A stretch of 62,006 nucleotides of DNA from Cohnella sp. AR92 (GTDB lineage Bacteria; Bacillota; Bacilli; Paenibacillales; Paenibacillaceae). This document shows positions 24,547 to 33,495 of this stretch, in pieces. The stretch is taken from the NCBI RefSeq assembly GCF_003990975.1, contig NZ_RZJR01000023.1:1-62006 (forward strand), written 5' to 3'. A model generated the notes under the pieces. It did no database searches and had not been told where the DNA came from. It worked only from the letters and a program-made list of their open reading frames with translations. The stretch's first letter is position 1, and every line of letters starts with the position of its first letter. The position numbers and the translations under genes are program-made.

Positions 24547-25665
24547 TTACAGACCCTTGAAGTCAGAAGCTTGGTAGTAACCCGAATCCACAAGTTTCTC
24601 CTTGACATTATCCTTATCGACGGAGATAACATCCGTCTGCTTCGACGGAACATCCTTGTTGCCGTTGTTCGATACGCCGTTCGTCTCGACCGTCTTGCCG
24701 TCAAGGATGTTCAAGGCTACGCCCATTGCATCCTTAACAAGCGTGCGCACATCCTTGAACACCGTCATCGATTGCTTGCCGTCAATGATGTATTGAATGG
24801 AAGACTTATCCGCGTCTTGACCCGTGATCACATAGCTCTTGATCGCGCTGTCGGCAGCGAAGACGTCCGCGATGGAACGGGAGGTGCCGTCGTTCGGAGC
24901 CAGGATGGCAACGTCGCCCTTCATGTCTGCGGCAGCGGCCGTAAGGTGCGTCTGCGCCTTGTTCTTCGCTTCGTTCGGATCCCAGAGCGTCGTCACCTGA
25001 CCGATGATCTTCGCTTCTTCTTCATGCGTCAGCGTCGCCTTGCTTGCAAGAGCCTGCGCTTCGCTGGAATTCGCGATCTTGAACGTGCCGTCCGCGATCT
25101 TCGGTTGCAGCACTTCCCAAGAGCCTTCGAAGAATTGGAAGGCATTGTTGTCCGTCGCTGCTCCGGCGTACAGATACAGCGGCTGGCCCGAACCCTTCGC
25201 ATGATCGACGAGGTATTGCGCTTGCTTCGCGCCAACCGTCTTGCTGTCGAAGGTTACATAGTAATCCACGGCGTCCGTATTCATGATCAAACGGTCATAC
25301 GAGATAACCGTGATCCCTGCGTCTTTCGCTTTCTTGACCGCCGCTCCCGCCGCCGTTCCATCGAACGGGCAGATGATCAGAACTTTGATGCCTTTGTTGA
25401 TCAGGGTCTCAACGTTTTCCGCTTCTTTAGCGGAGGAGCCTTCGCTGAACAGAACGCTGGTCGTGTACTTCGAGCCCTTTAGCGCATCCTTGAAGCGCTG
25501 TTCGTCCTGAATCCATCTTTCTTCGCTCTTCGTCGGCAGGACGATACCGATGCTGACTTTACTGCTGCTTCCGCTGTCTCCGTTTTTGCTTCCGCAGGCG
25601 GCGGCCAGTACGGTGACCAACGCGAGAATCATCAGGACCGATAATGCTTTGAGGCCTTTTTTCAT
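24547..25665 (-). CDS. Monosaccharide-binding lipoprotein (ChvE/XylF-like)
   Basis: This 372-residue extracytoplasmic solute-binding protein of the Peripla_BP_4 group has a signal peptide (1-23) ending in the lipobox LAAAC (Cys24), so it is membrane-anchored by lipid. The mature part shows the type I binding fold: GIVLPTKSEERWIQDEQRF, LIICPFDGTAAGAAVKKAKDAGITVISYDRLI, GAATDNNAFQFFEG, ILAPNDGTSRSIADVF and VITGQDADKSSIQYIIDGKQSMTVFKD. These match ChvE/XylF-type proteins for aldopentoses and hexoses. It is first in the transporter operon, with a cre-like site in its promoter region. Confidence 0.94.
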   Translation of the reverse strand: MKKGLKALSVLMILALVTVLAAACGSKNGDSGSSSKVSIGIVLPTKSEERWIQDEQRFKDALKGSKYTTSVLFSEGSSAKEAENVETLINKGIKVLIICPFDGTAAGAAVKKAKDAGITVISYDRLIMNTDAVDYYVTFDSKTVGAKQAQYLVDHAKGSGQPLYLYAGAATDNNAFQFFEGSWEVLQPKIADGTFKIANSSEAQALASKATLTHEEEAKIIGQVTTLWDPNEAKNKAQTHLTAAAADMKGDVAILAPNDGTSRSIADVFAADSAIKSYVITGQDADKSSIQYIIDGKQSMTVFKDVRTLVKDAMGVALNILDGKTVETNGVSNNGNKDVPSKQTDVISVDKDNVKEKLVDSGYYQASDFKGL

Positions 25666-25733
25666 TCTTTTTACCCCTCTCGAAATATTGTCTAATGGCC
25701 TAGCAATAACAAATATAGCATCGGACAGGCTCT

Positions 25734-25748
25734 ATGAAAGCGCTGTCG
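25734..25748 (-). promoter_or_regulatory. cre-like site upstream of the sugar ABC operon
   Basis: The plus-strand segment ATGAAAGCGCTGTCG matches the cre consensus WTGNAANCGNWNNCW at 14 of 15 positions. It lies about 70 bp upstream of the binding-protein start, close to a candidate TATATT -10 on the minus strand, so CcpA repression is plausible. Confidence 0.5.
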
Positions 25749-25759
25749 TCTAGCACTCT

Positions 25760-26158
25760 TTTATGACCTTCTAGACTTTTTTAACCTGGGGCAAGATTAG
25801 GAAGGTTGGGCTTCCCACACTTCCGGCCGTTCCCCCGCCATCCCCGCTAATTTGTTGCATCCAGTACCATGCTTCGGACCATCCGCCAGCAATCCCGCCG
25901 ATTGGCTGCATTCAGTCCCATACCTTAATGAGGAAAATATGTAGGCAGACTGACTACCTTCTTCGATAGACAACTGCGGCGATTGGCGAATGTAAGTAAC
26001 CGGATTACTTCAGTTCGTGGATAAGTGCTTCTGTTGGTGGAGGAGAGTAACGAAGTTGCCCACATGAGAATATGTGCAGAAATGCGTGGATAGTGTGGCT
26101 AAGTTCAGCCGTATGATCTATCCCCAGCATCACCGTAATGACGGAAATGTGTATAACC
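25760..26158. repeat. Gene-free region with diverged dispersed repeats
   Basis: No coding signal is seen here. ATTTGTTGCATCCAGTACC (25850-25868) is the reverse complement of a segment at 11736-11754, and a diverged copy GATTGGCTGCATTCAGTCCC follows at 25899-25918. GTTGCCCACATGAG (26055-26068) nearly repeats a stretch at 17130-17143 (CTTGCCCACATGAG). These look like remnants of repeat families scattered through intergenic DNA of this genome. Confidence 0.5.
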
Positions 26159-26203
26159 AAAAATAGCGCCATCCCCGTCCCTCAGGACGAGAATGGCGCT
26201 ATG
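26158..26203 (-). terminator. Terminator after the second binding-protein gene
   Basis: ATAGCGCCAT (26164-26173) pairs with ATGGCGCTAT (26194-26203), with an inner CGTCC/GGACG stem. On the minus strand it runs into TTTTT. It ends the sensor-regulator-binding protein operon. Confidence 0.9.
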
Positions 26204-26253
26204 GCTTCCCGGTCGTTCCAGTGTGCATAAACGGCTCAAAACAAAGCTATGCT

Positions 26254-27369
26254 CTATTTCTTTGGCTTCGCTAACTTATACACATCCTCGCGGGAGTGGA
26301 AGCCGTCGGCGATGACGGTGTTGTCGATGTTGGAGGTATCTACCGCGATCGGAGATAGCAGCACCGACGGCACTTCAGTCTTGCCGTTGTTGACCTTCTT
26401 GTCCGTCTGCACGGACTCGCCGCGCGCGAGCTTGACCGCGAGCTCCGCCGCAGTGTCGGCGAGTTGCTTGATCGGCTTGTACACGGTCATCGTCTGCGTG
26501 CCGACGACGATCCGCTGAGCGGCGGCCAGGTCGGCGTCCTGGCCGGCAACCGGAATTTTCCCGGCGAGCCCCGCTTCGGTCAGCGCTTGGACGACGCTGG
26601 TCGCAGTGGCGTCGTTCGCCGCGATGACCGCGTCGATCTGATCGCCGTTGGCGCGCAGCGCCTCCCGCATGTTCAGCAGGGCGTTCGCAGGCGCCCAGTC
26701 CTTCGTCCACTGATCGTAAACGACCGTAATGTCTCCTCGATCAATCAGCGGTTGGAGCACGTTAAAGACGCCTTGCTTGAACAAGTGGGCGTTGTTGTCC
26801 GTATCGGCGCCGCCGATGTACACGTACTTGCCCTTCGGCACCAGCTTGGTAATCGCCCGCGCTTGAAGTTCTCCGACCTTCTCGTTGTCGAAGGAAACAT
26901 AGAGATCGACCTCGGAGTTCTTGACCAGGCGATCGTAGGCAAGCACCTTGATGCCGGACAAATGGGCTTTCTTGACGATCGCCGCGGTCGCCTCGGCATT
27001 GTGAGGGACAATGACAAGGATATCCACGCCTTGTGTGATCAGCGTCTCCGCTTGCGAGATTTGCTTAGCGTCGTCTCCCCCCGCCGCCATAGTGGATACT
27101 TCGGCTCCCAAAGCTTCCGCCGTCGACTTGAACAGATCCCTATCCTTCAACCACCGCTCCTCTTGGAACGAATCCAAGGAGAAGCCGATCTTGATTTTCT
27201 CGCCTGAGATCTTATGATTTCCGATCGAATCTGCTCCCGGAGACGCCTTGGATGGCATCGACGGTTCCAAATATCTGTTCGAGGTGGTACCTCCGTCGCA
27301 AGCCGACAAGACGCACGTCACCCCTAACACAAGCAAGAGGAACCTGGCTTGTTTGAAGCCCTTTCTCAT
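26254..27369 (-). CDS. Second monosaccharide-binding lipoprotein (XylF-like)
   Basis: This 371-residue lipoprotein has a signal peptide ending in LSAC (Cys about 24) and a Ser/Pro linker. Its type I binding fold is of the XylF group: IGFSLDSFQEERWLKDRDLF, ILVIVPHNAEATAAIVKKAHLSGIKVLAYDRLV, YIGGADTDNNAHLF, VIAANDATATSVVQAL and VAGQDADLAAAQRIVVGTQTMTVYKP. ATG 27369 (MRKGF) is chosen because GGAAG lies 8 bases upstream. It lies 39 bp after the YesN-type regulator gene, in the sensor operon rather than the transporter operon. It may donate sugar to the same permease or serve in sensing. It differs clearly in sequence from the other binding protein. Confidence 0.92.
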   Translation of the reverse strand: MRKGFKQARFLLLVLGVTCVLSACDGGTTSNRYLEPSMPSKASPGADSIGNHKISGEKIKIGFSLDSFQEERWLKDRDLFKSTAEALGAEVSTMAAGGDDAKQISQAETLITQGVDILVIVPHNAEATAAIVKKAHLSGIKVLAYDRLVKNSEVDLYVSFDNEKVGELQARAITKLVPKGKYVYIGGADTDNNAHLFKQGVFNVLQPLIDRGDITVVYDQWTKDWAPANALLNMREALRANGDQIDAVIAANDATATSVVQALTEAGLAGKIPVAGQDADLAAAQRIVVGTQTMTVYKPIKQLADTAAELAVKLARGESVQTDKKVNNGKTEVPSVLLSPIAVDTSNIDNTVIADGFHSREDVYKLAKPKK

Positions 27370-27408
27370 TTGCTGCACTTCCTTTTTTTGCAGAGAATGA
27401 ATGAGCAG

Positions 27409-29055
27409 TTATCCCTTTCTGCCTAGCAGCGTCTTTCGGTACTCCGTCGGCGAAACGTCGCACATTTTTTTGAACACTTTGCTGAAATAATTCGGATCGC
27501 GGTAGCCGACCTCGAACGTAATTTCCTTTAAGCTCCGCTCGGGATCGCCCATTAGCTGCTTAGCCTTCTCGATGCGGCATTCCGTCAGAAAATCGATATA
27601 GTTGACGCCCAACTGGTCTTTGAACATTTTACTAATATAGAACGGGCTTAAGCCGACTCTTTTCCCGATTGCGTCCAGCGAAATATCCTTGTGGGAATGC
27701 TCGATAATGTATTGCTTGATCTGCTGAATCGTATCCGGCTCCAAGCGATCTTGATACTCCTCGAACGATTGCCGCATCCGGTCGAGCAGGAAGCCCGTTT
27801 CGGAACGGAGCTGTCGATAATCCTGAGCTTGAAAAGAATACATGGGCGAGTCCGTCTCGACTCCCATGCCGAGCAGTGCGCGCGAAGCTATCCATAACAA
27901 TTCCAGCACCCGTTGCTGCGCTTGCAGCAAATCGGCCCCCTCGTTCTCGTAACGGCGAATGAACTCCACGACGTCCGCGCACATCTGCTCCCACTCGCCA
28001 AGCCGGATCCGGTCGAAGAACTGCTTCTCCAGCAGCCGGGCCGAATACCCGTCGCGGGTCACCCCCAGCACGGGGGTGTCGGAGAAGAACCGATACTTCA
28101 CGGGAAGGCTCGAGTCCATCGAAGCGATAAGCGCCTCCTGGTACGATTGGCGAATCTGCCCCAAGGTCTCGCAGACATTGCCGATGCCAATAAACCAACC
28201 GTTGCCAGTCCCAGCTCCAACTCCAGCCTGTAACCCGCTTTCCATCCCTAATCCCAATCCAGTCCCGGCACCTGTCTCTGCTCCAGCTCTCTCCCTGCCA
28301 CCAACCGCTCCCCCGCTTGGCCTCGTCAGAGCCAGCAGGTCCATAGCGATCTTCATCGCCTGCGTGCGGTAAGACTGGGCAGGGTCGCGGAACACGATAA
28401 TCGGGATCTGACGTCCGTGCATCGCCCCGACCCAACCGCTGCCCATCTGCCTGATCTTGCTCTTGACTGCGGAGTACATGCTCTCCAAGCCGGCGGGCAG
28501 CAGCACGTTGATCGCGAACTTTCCGTTCGACGTACTCACTCCCAGCAGGCTGACAAGCTCGTCGGAATGCACCTCATGGACATGGTCGAACAGCAGCTGC
28601 GTGACGATATCGGTCTCGACGACCGGCAGCACTTTCTGCAGCGCGTCCCGTTGGAGCTTGTTCGTTTCCTGGGTCGCTCGCTCCTCCTCGATTGTTCCAA
28701 GCGCCTTCCTCACCGTTGCCACGATATCGCTCGCCTTGCTCGGCTTGAGCAAGTAGTCGATGACGCCCAGCTTGATCGCCTGGCGGGCATAGTCGAAAGT
28801 ATCATAAGCCGTTACCATGATGAACTTGACGTTCGGATCCTTCGACCGAATGATCTCTATCGCTTCCAGGCCGCTCATTCCCGGCATCATAATATCCATC
28901 AAGACCAGATCCGGCTCGAAATCCTCAGCCAACTGAACCGCCAACTTGCCGTTCTTCGCCTGCTCGATGATCAGATCGGGGATTCCCTTGGCTAGAATGG
29001 CCTGCAGGCCTTCCCGCTCGATCTGCTCGTCATCCACGATCAGCAGCTTTGTCAT
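27409..29055 (-). CDS. YesN-type AraC response regulator
   Basis: This 548-residue cytosolic response regulator has a receiver domain (1-120; acidic Asp9/Asp10, phospho-acceptor Asp54 in LVLMDIMMPG, Lys104). A long middle region (about 140-430) and a C-terminal AraC double helix-turn-helix (about 440-545; LSPFYISKMFKDQLG, EVGYRDPNYFSKVFKK) follow. Residues 247-287 are an unusual Gly/Ala-rich low-complexity insert. Its gene overlaps the kinase gene by 26 bp. By analogy with Clostridium YesN in the XylFII-LytS-YesN system, it should activate the sugar-uptake operons downstream when the sensor binds sugar. Confidence 0.95.
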   Translation of the reverse strand: MTKLLIVDDEQIEREGLQAILAKGIPDLIIEQAKNGKLAVQLAEDFEPDLVLMDIMMPGMSGLEAIEIIRSKDPNVKFIMVTAYDTFDYARQAIKLGVIDYLLKPSKASDIVATVRKALGTIEEERATQETNKLQRDALQKVLPVVETDIVTQLLFDHVHEVHSDELVSLLGVSTSNGKFAINVLLPAGLESMYSAVKSKIRQMGSGWVGAMHGRQIPIIVFRDPAQSYRTQAMKIAMDLLALTRPSGGAVGGRERAGAETGAGTGLGLGMESGLQAGVGAGTGNGWFIGIGNVCETLGQIRQSYQEALIASMDSSLPVKYRFFSDTPVLGVTRDGYSARLLEKQFFDRIRLGEWEQMCADVVEFIRRYENEGADLLQAQQRVLELLWIASRALLGMGVETDSPMYSFQAQDYRQLRSETGFLLDRMRQSFEEYQDRLEPDTIQQIKQYIIEHSHKDISLDAIGKRVGLSPFYISKMFKDQLGVNYIDFLTECRIEKAKQLMGDPERSLKEITFEVGYRDPNYFSKVFKKMCDVSPTEYRKTLLGRKG

Positions 29056-30496
29056 CTTTCTCGCTTCTCCTCACCTTGGGGATTAACAGTATGACTCTCG
29101 TTCCGAGCTGCTCTCCGCTCTCTATCTCGATAATGTCATTCATTCCATAGAACAACCGAAGCCGCCGAACGACATTGCTGAAGCCGATTCCGGTCGAGTG
29201 ACCGCCCGTCTGCACTCCACGCTCCTCCAGGATCTCCTTGATCTTGTCCTCCTGCATGCCAGGCCCGTTATCGGAGATCTCGATTCTTACCCTCTCGCCG
29301 TCCTGCGCGATTCGGAAGTCAATCGTTCCCCCATCCTCCAGCGGCTCGACCGCATGGATGACCGCGTTCTCGACGATCGGCTGCAGCGTCAGTCCGGGAA
29401 TCTGGACGTACAGGCAGGACTCGTCGATCTCCGTGTTGAAGCGAAGCCGGTCGGTGAATCGCGCATTTTGGATCTCCATATACTGGTGCAGCACCTTCAC
29501 TTCGTCATAGAGCGTCACGGACCGATCCAGCCGCTTTAGATTGTAGCGAAGAAGCCCCGCCACGTTCGCGAGTAGATCGCTAGTCTCCTCGGAGCCTTCC
29601 AGATAAGCCTTCTTGGAGAGGGTATCCAGCGTATTGAACAGAAAATGCGGATTGATCTGGCTCTGCAAGCTGCGAAGCTGGCTCTCCTGGAGCAGAAGCT
29701 TGTTCTGTTGGAGTTCGTTCTCCAACTGCGCCTTCTGTTGGATCTCCACAATTAGGTTGTTGATGTTGATCCGCATGCGCTCGAACATCTTCGCTAGGAA
29801 GGAGATCTCGTCGTTGGAGGTGACCTCGACCTTCAGGTCGAAGCGCCCGCGAGACAGCTCCTTGGCTGCTTGCGTTAATTTCTGCACGGGTCTCGTAATA
29901 CTACGCGAGAACCAATAGGTGAAGAACAGCAGCAGGAACGTGATCGACAGCAGCAGCCACACCCCGAACGTCTTCAGCTCCGTGGATTGCTCGATAATGC
30001 CGCGGTAGAACCGATCGTACGTCTTCAGTTCCGAATCGAGCAAGGTCAGCGTCATCTCCGAGATGTACTTCGACATGCGAGTCGCTTCCGAGACGGCATT
30101 CGTCGATTCCTCGGTCTCCTCCTCGGACAGGAACATAATCGACCGGTCCGTCGTCTCAATCAGGCTGTCGATCAGGTTCATGTAACTCGTCAACGCGAAG
30201 TCGTTCTCCGCGTTTCTCAAGTCCATCACTTCAAGGCGAGCGACGCGAAGCCTCTCCTTGTTGCTGTTCACCTGCTGCAGGTTCTTCGGATTTGGATTGA
30301 CCAAATAATTGTTGAGCGCCGTCACCGTCTGCTGGCTGGCGTTCGTGACTTCGTTCATGTGCAGATAGCGCTGCAGAATGGAATTGTATTGGTCTTGAGT
30401 CTTCTGGTTGTAGTAAGTAAGAGAAAGCCAGATCGCCGCCATGACGAACATGACGGCCGCGGCGAGCGTCAATATTTTCCTCTGGATGCTGTTCAT
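29030..30496 (-). CDS. YesM/LytS-type sensor histidine kinase
   Basis: This 488-residue kinase has two transmembrane helices (about 9-29 and 176-196) flanking an extracytoplasmic helical domain. Next are a HAMP domain (about 197-250), a His_kinase dimerisation segment with His284 in SQINPHFLFNTLDTL, and a HATPase domain (EISDNGPGM, TGIGFSNVVRRL). The outer domain is small and helical (about 145 residues), with no sugar-binding fold of its own. This fits signalling through the separately encoded membrane-anchored binding protein, whose stop overlaps this start by 4 bp. It phosphorylates the adjacent YesN regulator. Confidence 0.95.
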   Translation of the reverse strand: MNSIQRKILTLAAAVMFVMAAIWLSLTYYNQKTQDQYNSILQRYLHMNEVTNASQQTVTALNNYLVNPNPKNLQQVNSNKERLRVARLEVMDLRNAENDFALTSYMNLIDSLIETTDRSIMFLSEEETEESTNAVSEATRMSKYISEMTLTLLDSELKTYDRFYRGIIEQSTELKTFGVWLLLSITFLLLFFTYWFSRSITRPVQKLTQAAKELSRGRFDLKVEVTSNDEISFLAKMFERMRININNLIVEIQQKAQLENELQQNKLLLQESQLRSLQSQINPHFLFNTLDTLSKKAYLEGSEETSDLLANVAGLLRYNLKRLDRSVTLYDEVKVLHQYMEIQNARFTDRLRFNTEIDESCLYVQIPGLTLQPIVENAVIHAVEPLEDGGTIDFRIAQDGERVRIEISDNGPGMQEDKIKEILEERGVQTGGHSTGIGFSNVVRRLRLFYGMNDIIEIESGEQLGTRVILLIPKVRRSEKDDKAADRG

Positions 30497-31470
30497 CGCA
30501 AGTCAGCCGCCCTCAACATTCTAATTCTCGTCAGATAGCCGTCCGCGTTGAGCGGCACCGTCTCCCCGCGGAGCCACTCAATGATCCGCTTCACGCTGAG
30601 CCTGCCCATCTCGTCGGGTGACTGCTCGATGATGCCGTCAAGCTTCCCCGCCTTCAGCAGCGGCAGCGTATCCTTGCTATCGTCGAAGGAATAGATATCA
30701 TACGGCGCGACTTGGGAACGCCGTCCGATCTCCTGCACCATGGCGTCCGTAATATTGGCGTTGACTGCAATGAAGGCATCCACATCCGGAATTCGATTGA
30801 GGACGTCTTGCGTCGTAGCTATGATTTTCTCGCGCGACTCGGTCGTCTCCGCGTATTCGGTCCGAACACCGGGATATTTTTGCAAAATGCTCATGATTCC
30901 GTTGACCCGCTGCTGCTGGTAATACTCCTCCTGGCTGTCTCCCATCAACGCGACGGTTCCGGTTGTGCCCATGTCCGTTAGCAGTTGCTTGGCGATCATC
31001 TGCCCGGCGAGGAACTGATCGGAGCCGACGTACGTCCTCCTCAGGCTGTCAGCCATTGGCACATCGTTGGCCACGGTGATGATCGGAATGCCATAGAAGG
31101 CCGCCTTGATCTTGGTTAGCTCTTTGAAATCGTCGTTATCCAGACCCTGCACGATGATGCCGTCTACCTTGGAGTCGATGGCGATCTCCAACTTCTTAAG
31201 GAACTCCTCCTGATCCTTAGCGTAGCTCCCCCATACCTCTATGCTTGACCCGTTGTTGTCCGCCTCTTCCTTCGCGCCCTCCGCCACTTTGACCCAGAAC
31301 GGCGCCTCCAGCTCCTGCGTGATCAAGACCAAATGATATTCCGCTTGTTTCTCGTATGGCGGCCTCGGCAGCTGCGGGCCGGCTTGAAGCACCTTGTCGG
31401 CCGAGATCAAGGTGATCGCCAAAAGGATAACGCATACAATTCCAAGAACGAAACTGAACGCTTTGCTCAA
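30493..31470 (-). CDS. Membrane-anchored sugar-binding sensor protein (XylFII-like)
   Basis: This 325-residue protein has an N-terminal membrane anchor (about 5-24) without a lipobox Cys, followed by a type I periplasmic-binding fold: HLVLITQELEAPFWVKVAEGAKEEA, VDGIIVQGLDNDDFKELTKIKAAFYGIPIITVANDVP, YVGSDQFLAGQMIAKQLL and LMGDSQEEYYQQQRVNGI. Binding proteins tethered by an uncleaved anchor and encoded with a YesM/LytS kinase and YesN regulator act as sugar sensors, as XylFII does for D-xylose in Clostridium. It starts at TTG 31470 behind GGAG, the only suitable start. The ligand is probably a pentose or hexose and cannot be fixed from the sequence. Confidence 0.9.
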   Translation of the reverse strand: MSKAFSFVLGIVCVILLAITLISADKVLQAGPQLPRPPYEKQAEYHLVLITQELEAPFWVKVAEGAKEEADNNGSSIEVWGSYAKDQEEFLKKLEIAIDSKVDGIIVQGLDNDDFKELTKIKAAFYGIPIITVANDVPMADSLRRTYVGSDQFLAGQMIAKQLLTDMGTTGTVALMGDSQEEYYQQQRVNGIMSILQKYPGVRTEYAETTESREKIIATTQDVLNRIPDVDAFIAVNANITDAMVQEIGRRSQVAPYDIYSFDDSKDTLPLLKAGKLDGIIEQSPDEMGRLSVKRIIEWLRGETVPLNADGYLTRIRMLRAADLR

Positions 31471-31552
31471 GTCGGCGCTCTCCGTTTCTATTATGATATA
31501 GGCATAAAATAGGTTAAAACTATCATATCATCCCTCGTTTTCTTTTCAACGC

Positions 31553-31583
31553 AAAAAAACGCGAAGCCGTTACGGCTCCGCGT
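31553..31583 (-). terminator. Terminator after small hypothetical gene
   Basis: ACGCGAAGCCG (31559-31569), loop TTA, CGGCTCCGCGT (31573-31583), followed on the minus strand by seven T. It lies about 160 bp downstream of the 31745-32050 gene. The gap between holds nothing recognisable. Confidence 0.85.
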
Positions 31584-31744
31584 TAAGAGATTCATGCGCG
31601 TTCAGGCTTCAAGCGTTCAAGCGTTGCTGTCCGGATCGATCGGATCGAGACGACAAAAAAGACGCACGGGACCTCTCCCGGCGTCATCTTCGAATCGGAT
31701 TCTTCGAATCGGATTCCCTTCCCGTATCTTCTTCTCGGCTTCGC

Positions 31745-32050
31745 TTACTTCGCCTCGTATTCCTTATTGGCGGCAGCGAGCATGGAAGCCCAATCGGCGA
31801 AGTCGGTCTCCCTGGCGATATGACGGTCGAACAGCTCGCCAACGATGTTGTTCAAGTCGTCATGCGTCTTCGCTTGGAATTTCCCCTTCTCCAGAAACTC
31901 GTCAAAGCTCGTGAACGGAGAATGCTTGCTCATGAATGTCTCGTTAAACAGCTTCCCCAGCGAGATATGATTCGGATCCTCCTGAATCGTTCTCTGTCCT
32001 TGCAAATCCAGCAGCAACTCTTCGAATGACATCGGCTTTTGCTTTTTCAA
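31745..32050 (-). CDS. Small hypothetical protein
   Basis: I do not recognise this 101-residue protein. It is soluble, acidic overall and largely helical by composition, with no signal peptide and no cysteine. The only well-placed ribosome site (AAGGGG) precedes TTG 32050; a later ATG at 32032 has none. Coding is supported by that site, a matched downstream terminator and clean codon use. It is monocistronic, flanked by the sugar-sensor operon and the VanZ gene, which do not suggest a function. Confidence 0.7.
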   Translation of the reverse strand: MKKQKPMSFEELLLDLQGQRTIQEDPNHISLGKLFNETFMSKHSPFTSFDEFLEKGKFQAKTHDDLNNIVGELFDRHIARETDFADWASMLAAANKEYEAK

Positions 32051-32159
32051 ATGGCAGCCCCTTGAGTTTATTGGGTACTTCGGATGAACCTCTTCAAGTA
32101 ATCCCTTGCTCCATTATACTTTGTATTGTCATTCGAAGGGGGATTAAATCGGCACTTTG

Positions 32160-32201
32160 CAAAAAAAGAACCGACGAAGCCGCCGGATGCCGTTCGGTCA
32201 A
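32160..32201 (-). terminator. Terminator after VanZ-family gene
   Basis: On the minus strand, GACCGAACG pairs imperfectly with CGTCGGTTC, followed by seven T (plus-strand A run 32160-32167). It lies immediately past the VanZ stop. Confidence 0.7.
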
Positions 32202-32207
32202 GCGACG

Positions 32208-32711
32208 TCATCCCTTCAGCCGATGCAACAAACGAGAAGTCGCGTAACAGACGGCGAGGCTGAGCGCGGCTCCGGCCAGATCGACGAGCACGTCCTGATA
32301 AGCCGGGGTGCGGGCGGGGGAGAATCGCTGATTCCATTCGTCCAGCAGGGCGACGATCAACGCAACGAGCAGCGACAACGCGGCGATCGCCGGGTTCCGC
32401 AAGCGGTACGATCGCAGCACGAGGGCGGAGGCTGCCGCCAGAACGCCGTAAACGAACAGGTGGGCTCCTTTGCGGAACAAGAACTCGATCATCCCGAACG
32501 GGTTGACGTCCCGGCTGTATCGGTGTCCGTCGTAGCGAATGCTCAGGCTTGGCAGCAGACGCTCGGCCGCTTGGAAGCTCAGCTTCTTCTCCAGGAAGGG
32601 CTGAATGGTTTGGACGCGGTAGGGCTGCGAGGATAGGGTGAAAATAACGGCGATCACGCCGCATAGCAGGATAAGAGCGGTAAGGTGTCTCCAAATCCGA
32701 TGACCGGTCAT
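32208..32711 (-). CDS. VanZ-family membrane protein
   Basis: This 167-residue protein has about four transmembrane helices (near 9-27, 82-100, 107-123 and 138-155) and the VanZ-family core FLFRKGAHLFVYGVLAA...DEWNQRFSPARTPAYQDVLVDLAGA. The family is named for a teicoplanin-resistance accessory protein, but most members are of unknown role in Firmicute envelopes. GGAAG lies upstream of ATG 32711. It is monocistronic and divergent from cysC. I would not infer antibiotic resistance. Confidence 0.88.
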   Translation of the reverse strand: MTGHRIWRHLTALILLCGVIAVIFTLSSQPYRVQTIQPFLEKKLSFQAAERLLPSLSIRYDGHRYSRDVNPFGMIEFLFRKGAHLFVYGVLAAASALVLRSYRLRNPAIAALSLLVALIVALLDEWNQRFSPARTPAYQDVLVDLAGAALSLAVCYATSRLLHRLKG

Positions 32712-32868
32712 GTCCGATCGCTTCCTTTCCCTAGAGGATGGCGTCCCGTCTTCCGTTCAATTGTCCTAGCGGGCGGTCCTACCGGAATCGCGACGCCGGA
32801 TTCAGGCTTTCCTCCCGAACTCTATGATAAAATCGAACAAAACCGGCAATCGGGACGGAGGGACAACG

Positions 32869-33480
32869 ATGAATCTCAATAGCGGCAACGTAACCTGGCA
32901 GCATTCCAAGCTGACGCGGCAGGATCGGCAGCGGAGAAACGGACACCCGAGCTGCGTGCTCTGGTTCACGGGATTGCCCGGCTCCGGCAAGTCGACGCTG
33001 GCTTTCGCCCTGGAGAAGGAGCTGGAGTCCAGGAAGATGGCATCCTACGTGCTCGACGGAGACAACATCCGGCACGGGCTGGGCCGCGACCTCGGCTTCT
33101 CGGAAGCCGACCGCGCGGAGAACATCCGCAGGGTCGGCGAAGTGTCGAAGCTGTTCGTCGACGCCGGCCTTATCGCCTTATCCGCGTTTATCTCGCCGAG
33201 CGAAGCCGACCGCCGGAAGGTCAGGGAGCTGTTCCCGAACGGCGATTTTATCGAAGTCTACGTGAAATGTTCGCTTAAGGAATGCGAGAAGCGCGACCCC
33301 AAGGGCCTGTACAAGAAAGCGCGCGAGGGACGGATCACAAGCTTCACGGGCATCGACGCGGGTTACGATGTTCCCGTCAATCCCGAGCTCGTCCTGGATA
33401 CGGAGAGCTTGTCCGTCGACGAGGCTGTCGCCGTCCTGATCGGCTATTTGGATAAGCGCGGCGGACTCCGGGCCGAATGA
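32869..33480 (+). CDS. cysC: Adenylylsulfate (APS) kinase
   Basis: This 203-residue enzyme phosphorylates adenylylsulfate to PAPS, the sulfate donor for sulfotransferases and an intermediate in sulfate assimilation. Motifs are the Walker A GLPGSGKST (35-43), the DGDNIRHGLGRDLGFSEADRAENIRR lid/substrate region (about 63-88), and FISPSEADRRKVRELF. ATG 32869 has GGAGG 7 bases upstream. It stands alone without sulfurylase or PAPS-reductase genes. It faces the lasso peptide cluster, which contains a sulfotransferase. Supplying PAPS to that sulfotransferase is an attractive inference; a general assimilation role cannot be excluded. Confidence 0.95.
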   Translation: MNLNSGNVTWQHSKLTRQDRQRRNGHPSCVLWFTGLPGSGKSTLAFALEKELESRKMASYVLDGDNIRHGLGRDLGFSEADRAENIRRVGEVSKLFVDAGLIALSAFISPSEADRRKVRELFPNGDFIEVYVKCSLKECEKRDPKGLYKKAREGRITSFTGIDAGYDVPVNPELVLDTESLSVDEAVAVLIGYLDKRGGLRAE

Positions 33481-33495
33481 CCCTCCCGCCTCTAT

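Noticed and set aside
32208..32711. Glycopeptide resistance gene
   Set aside because: A VanZ-family membrane protein alone, without vanHAX or regulators, does not indicate resistance.
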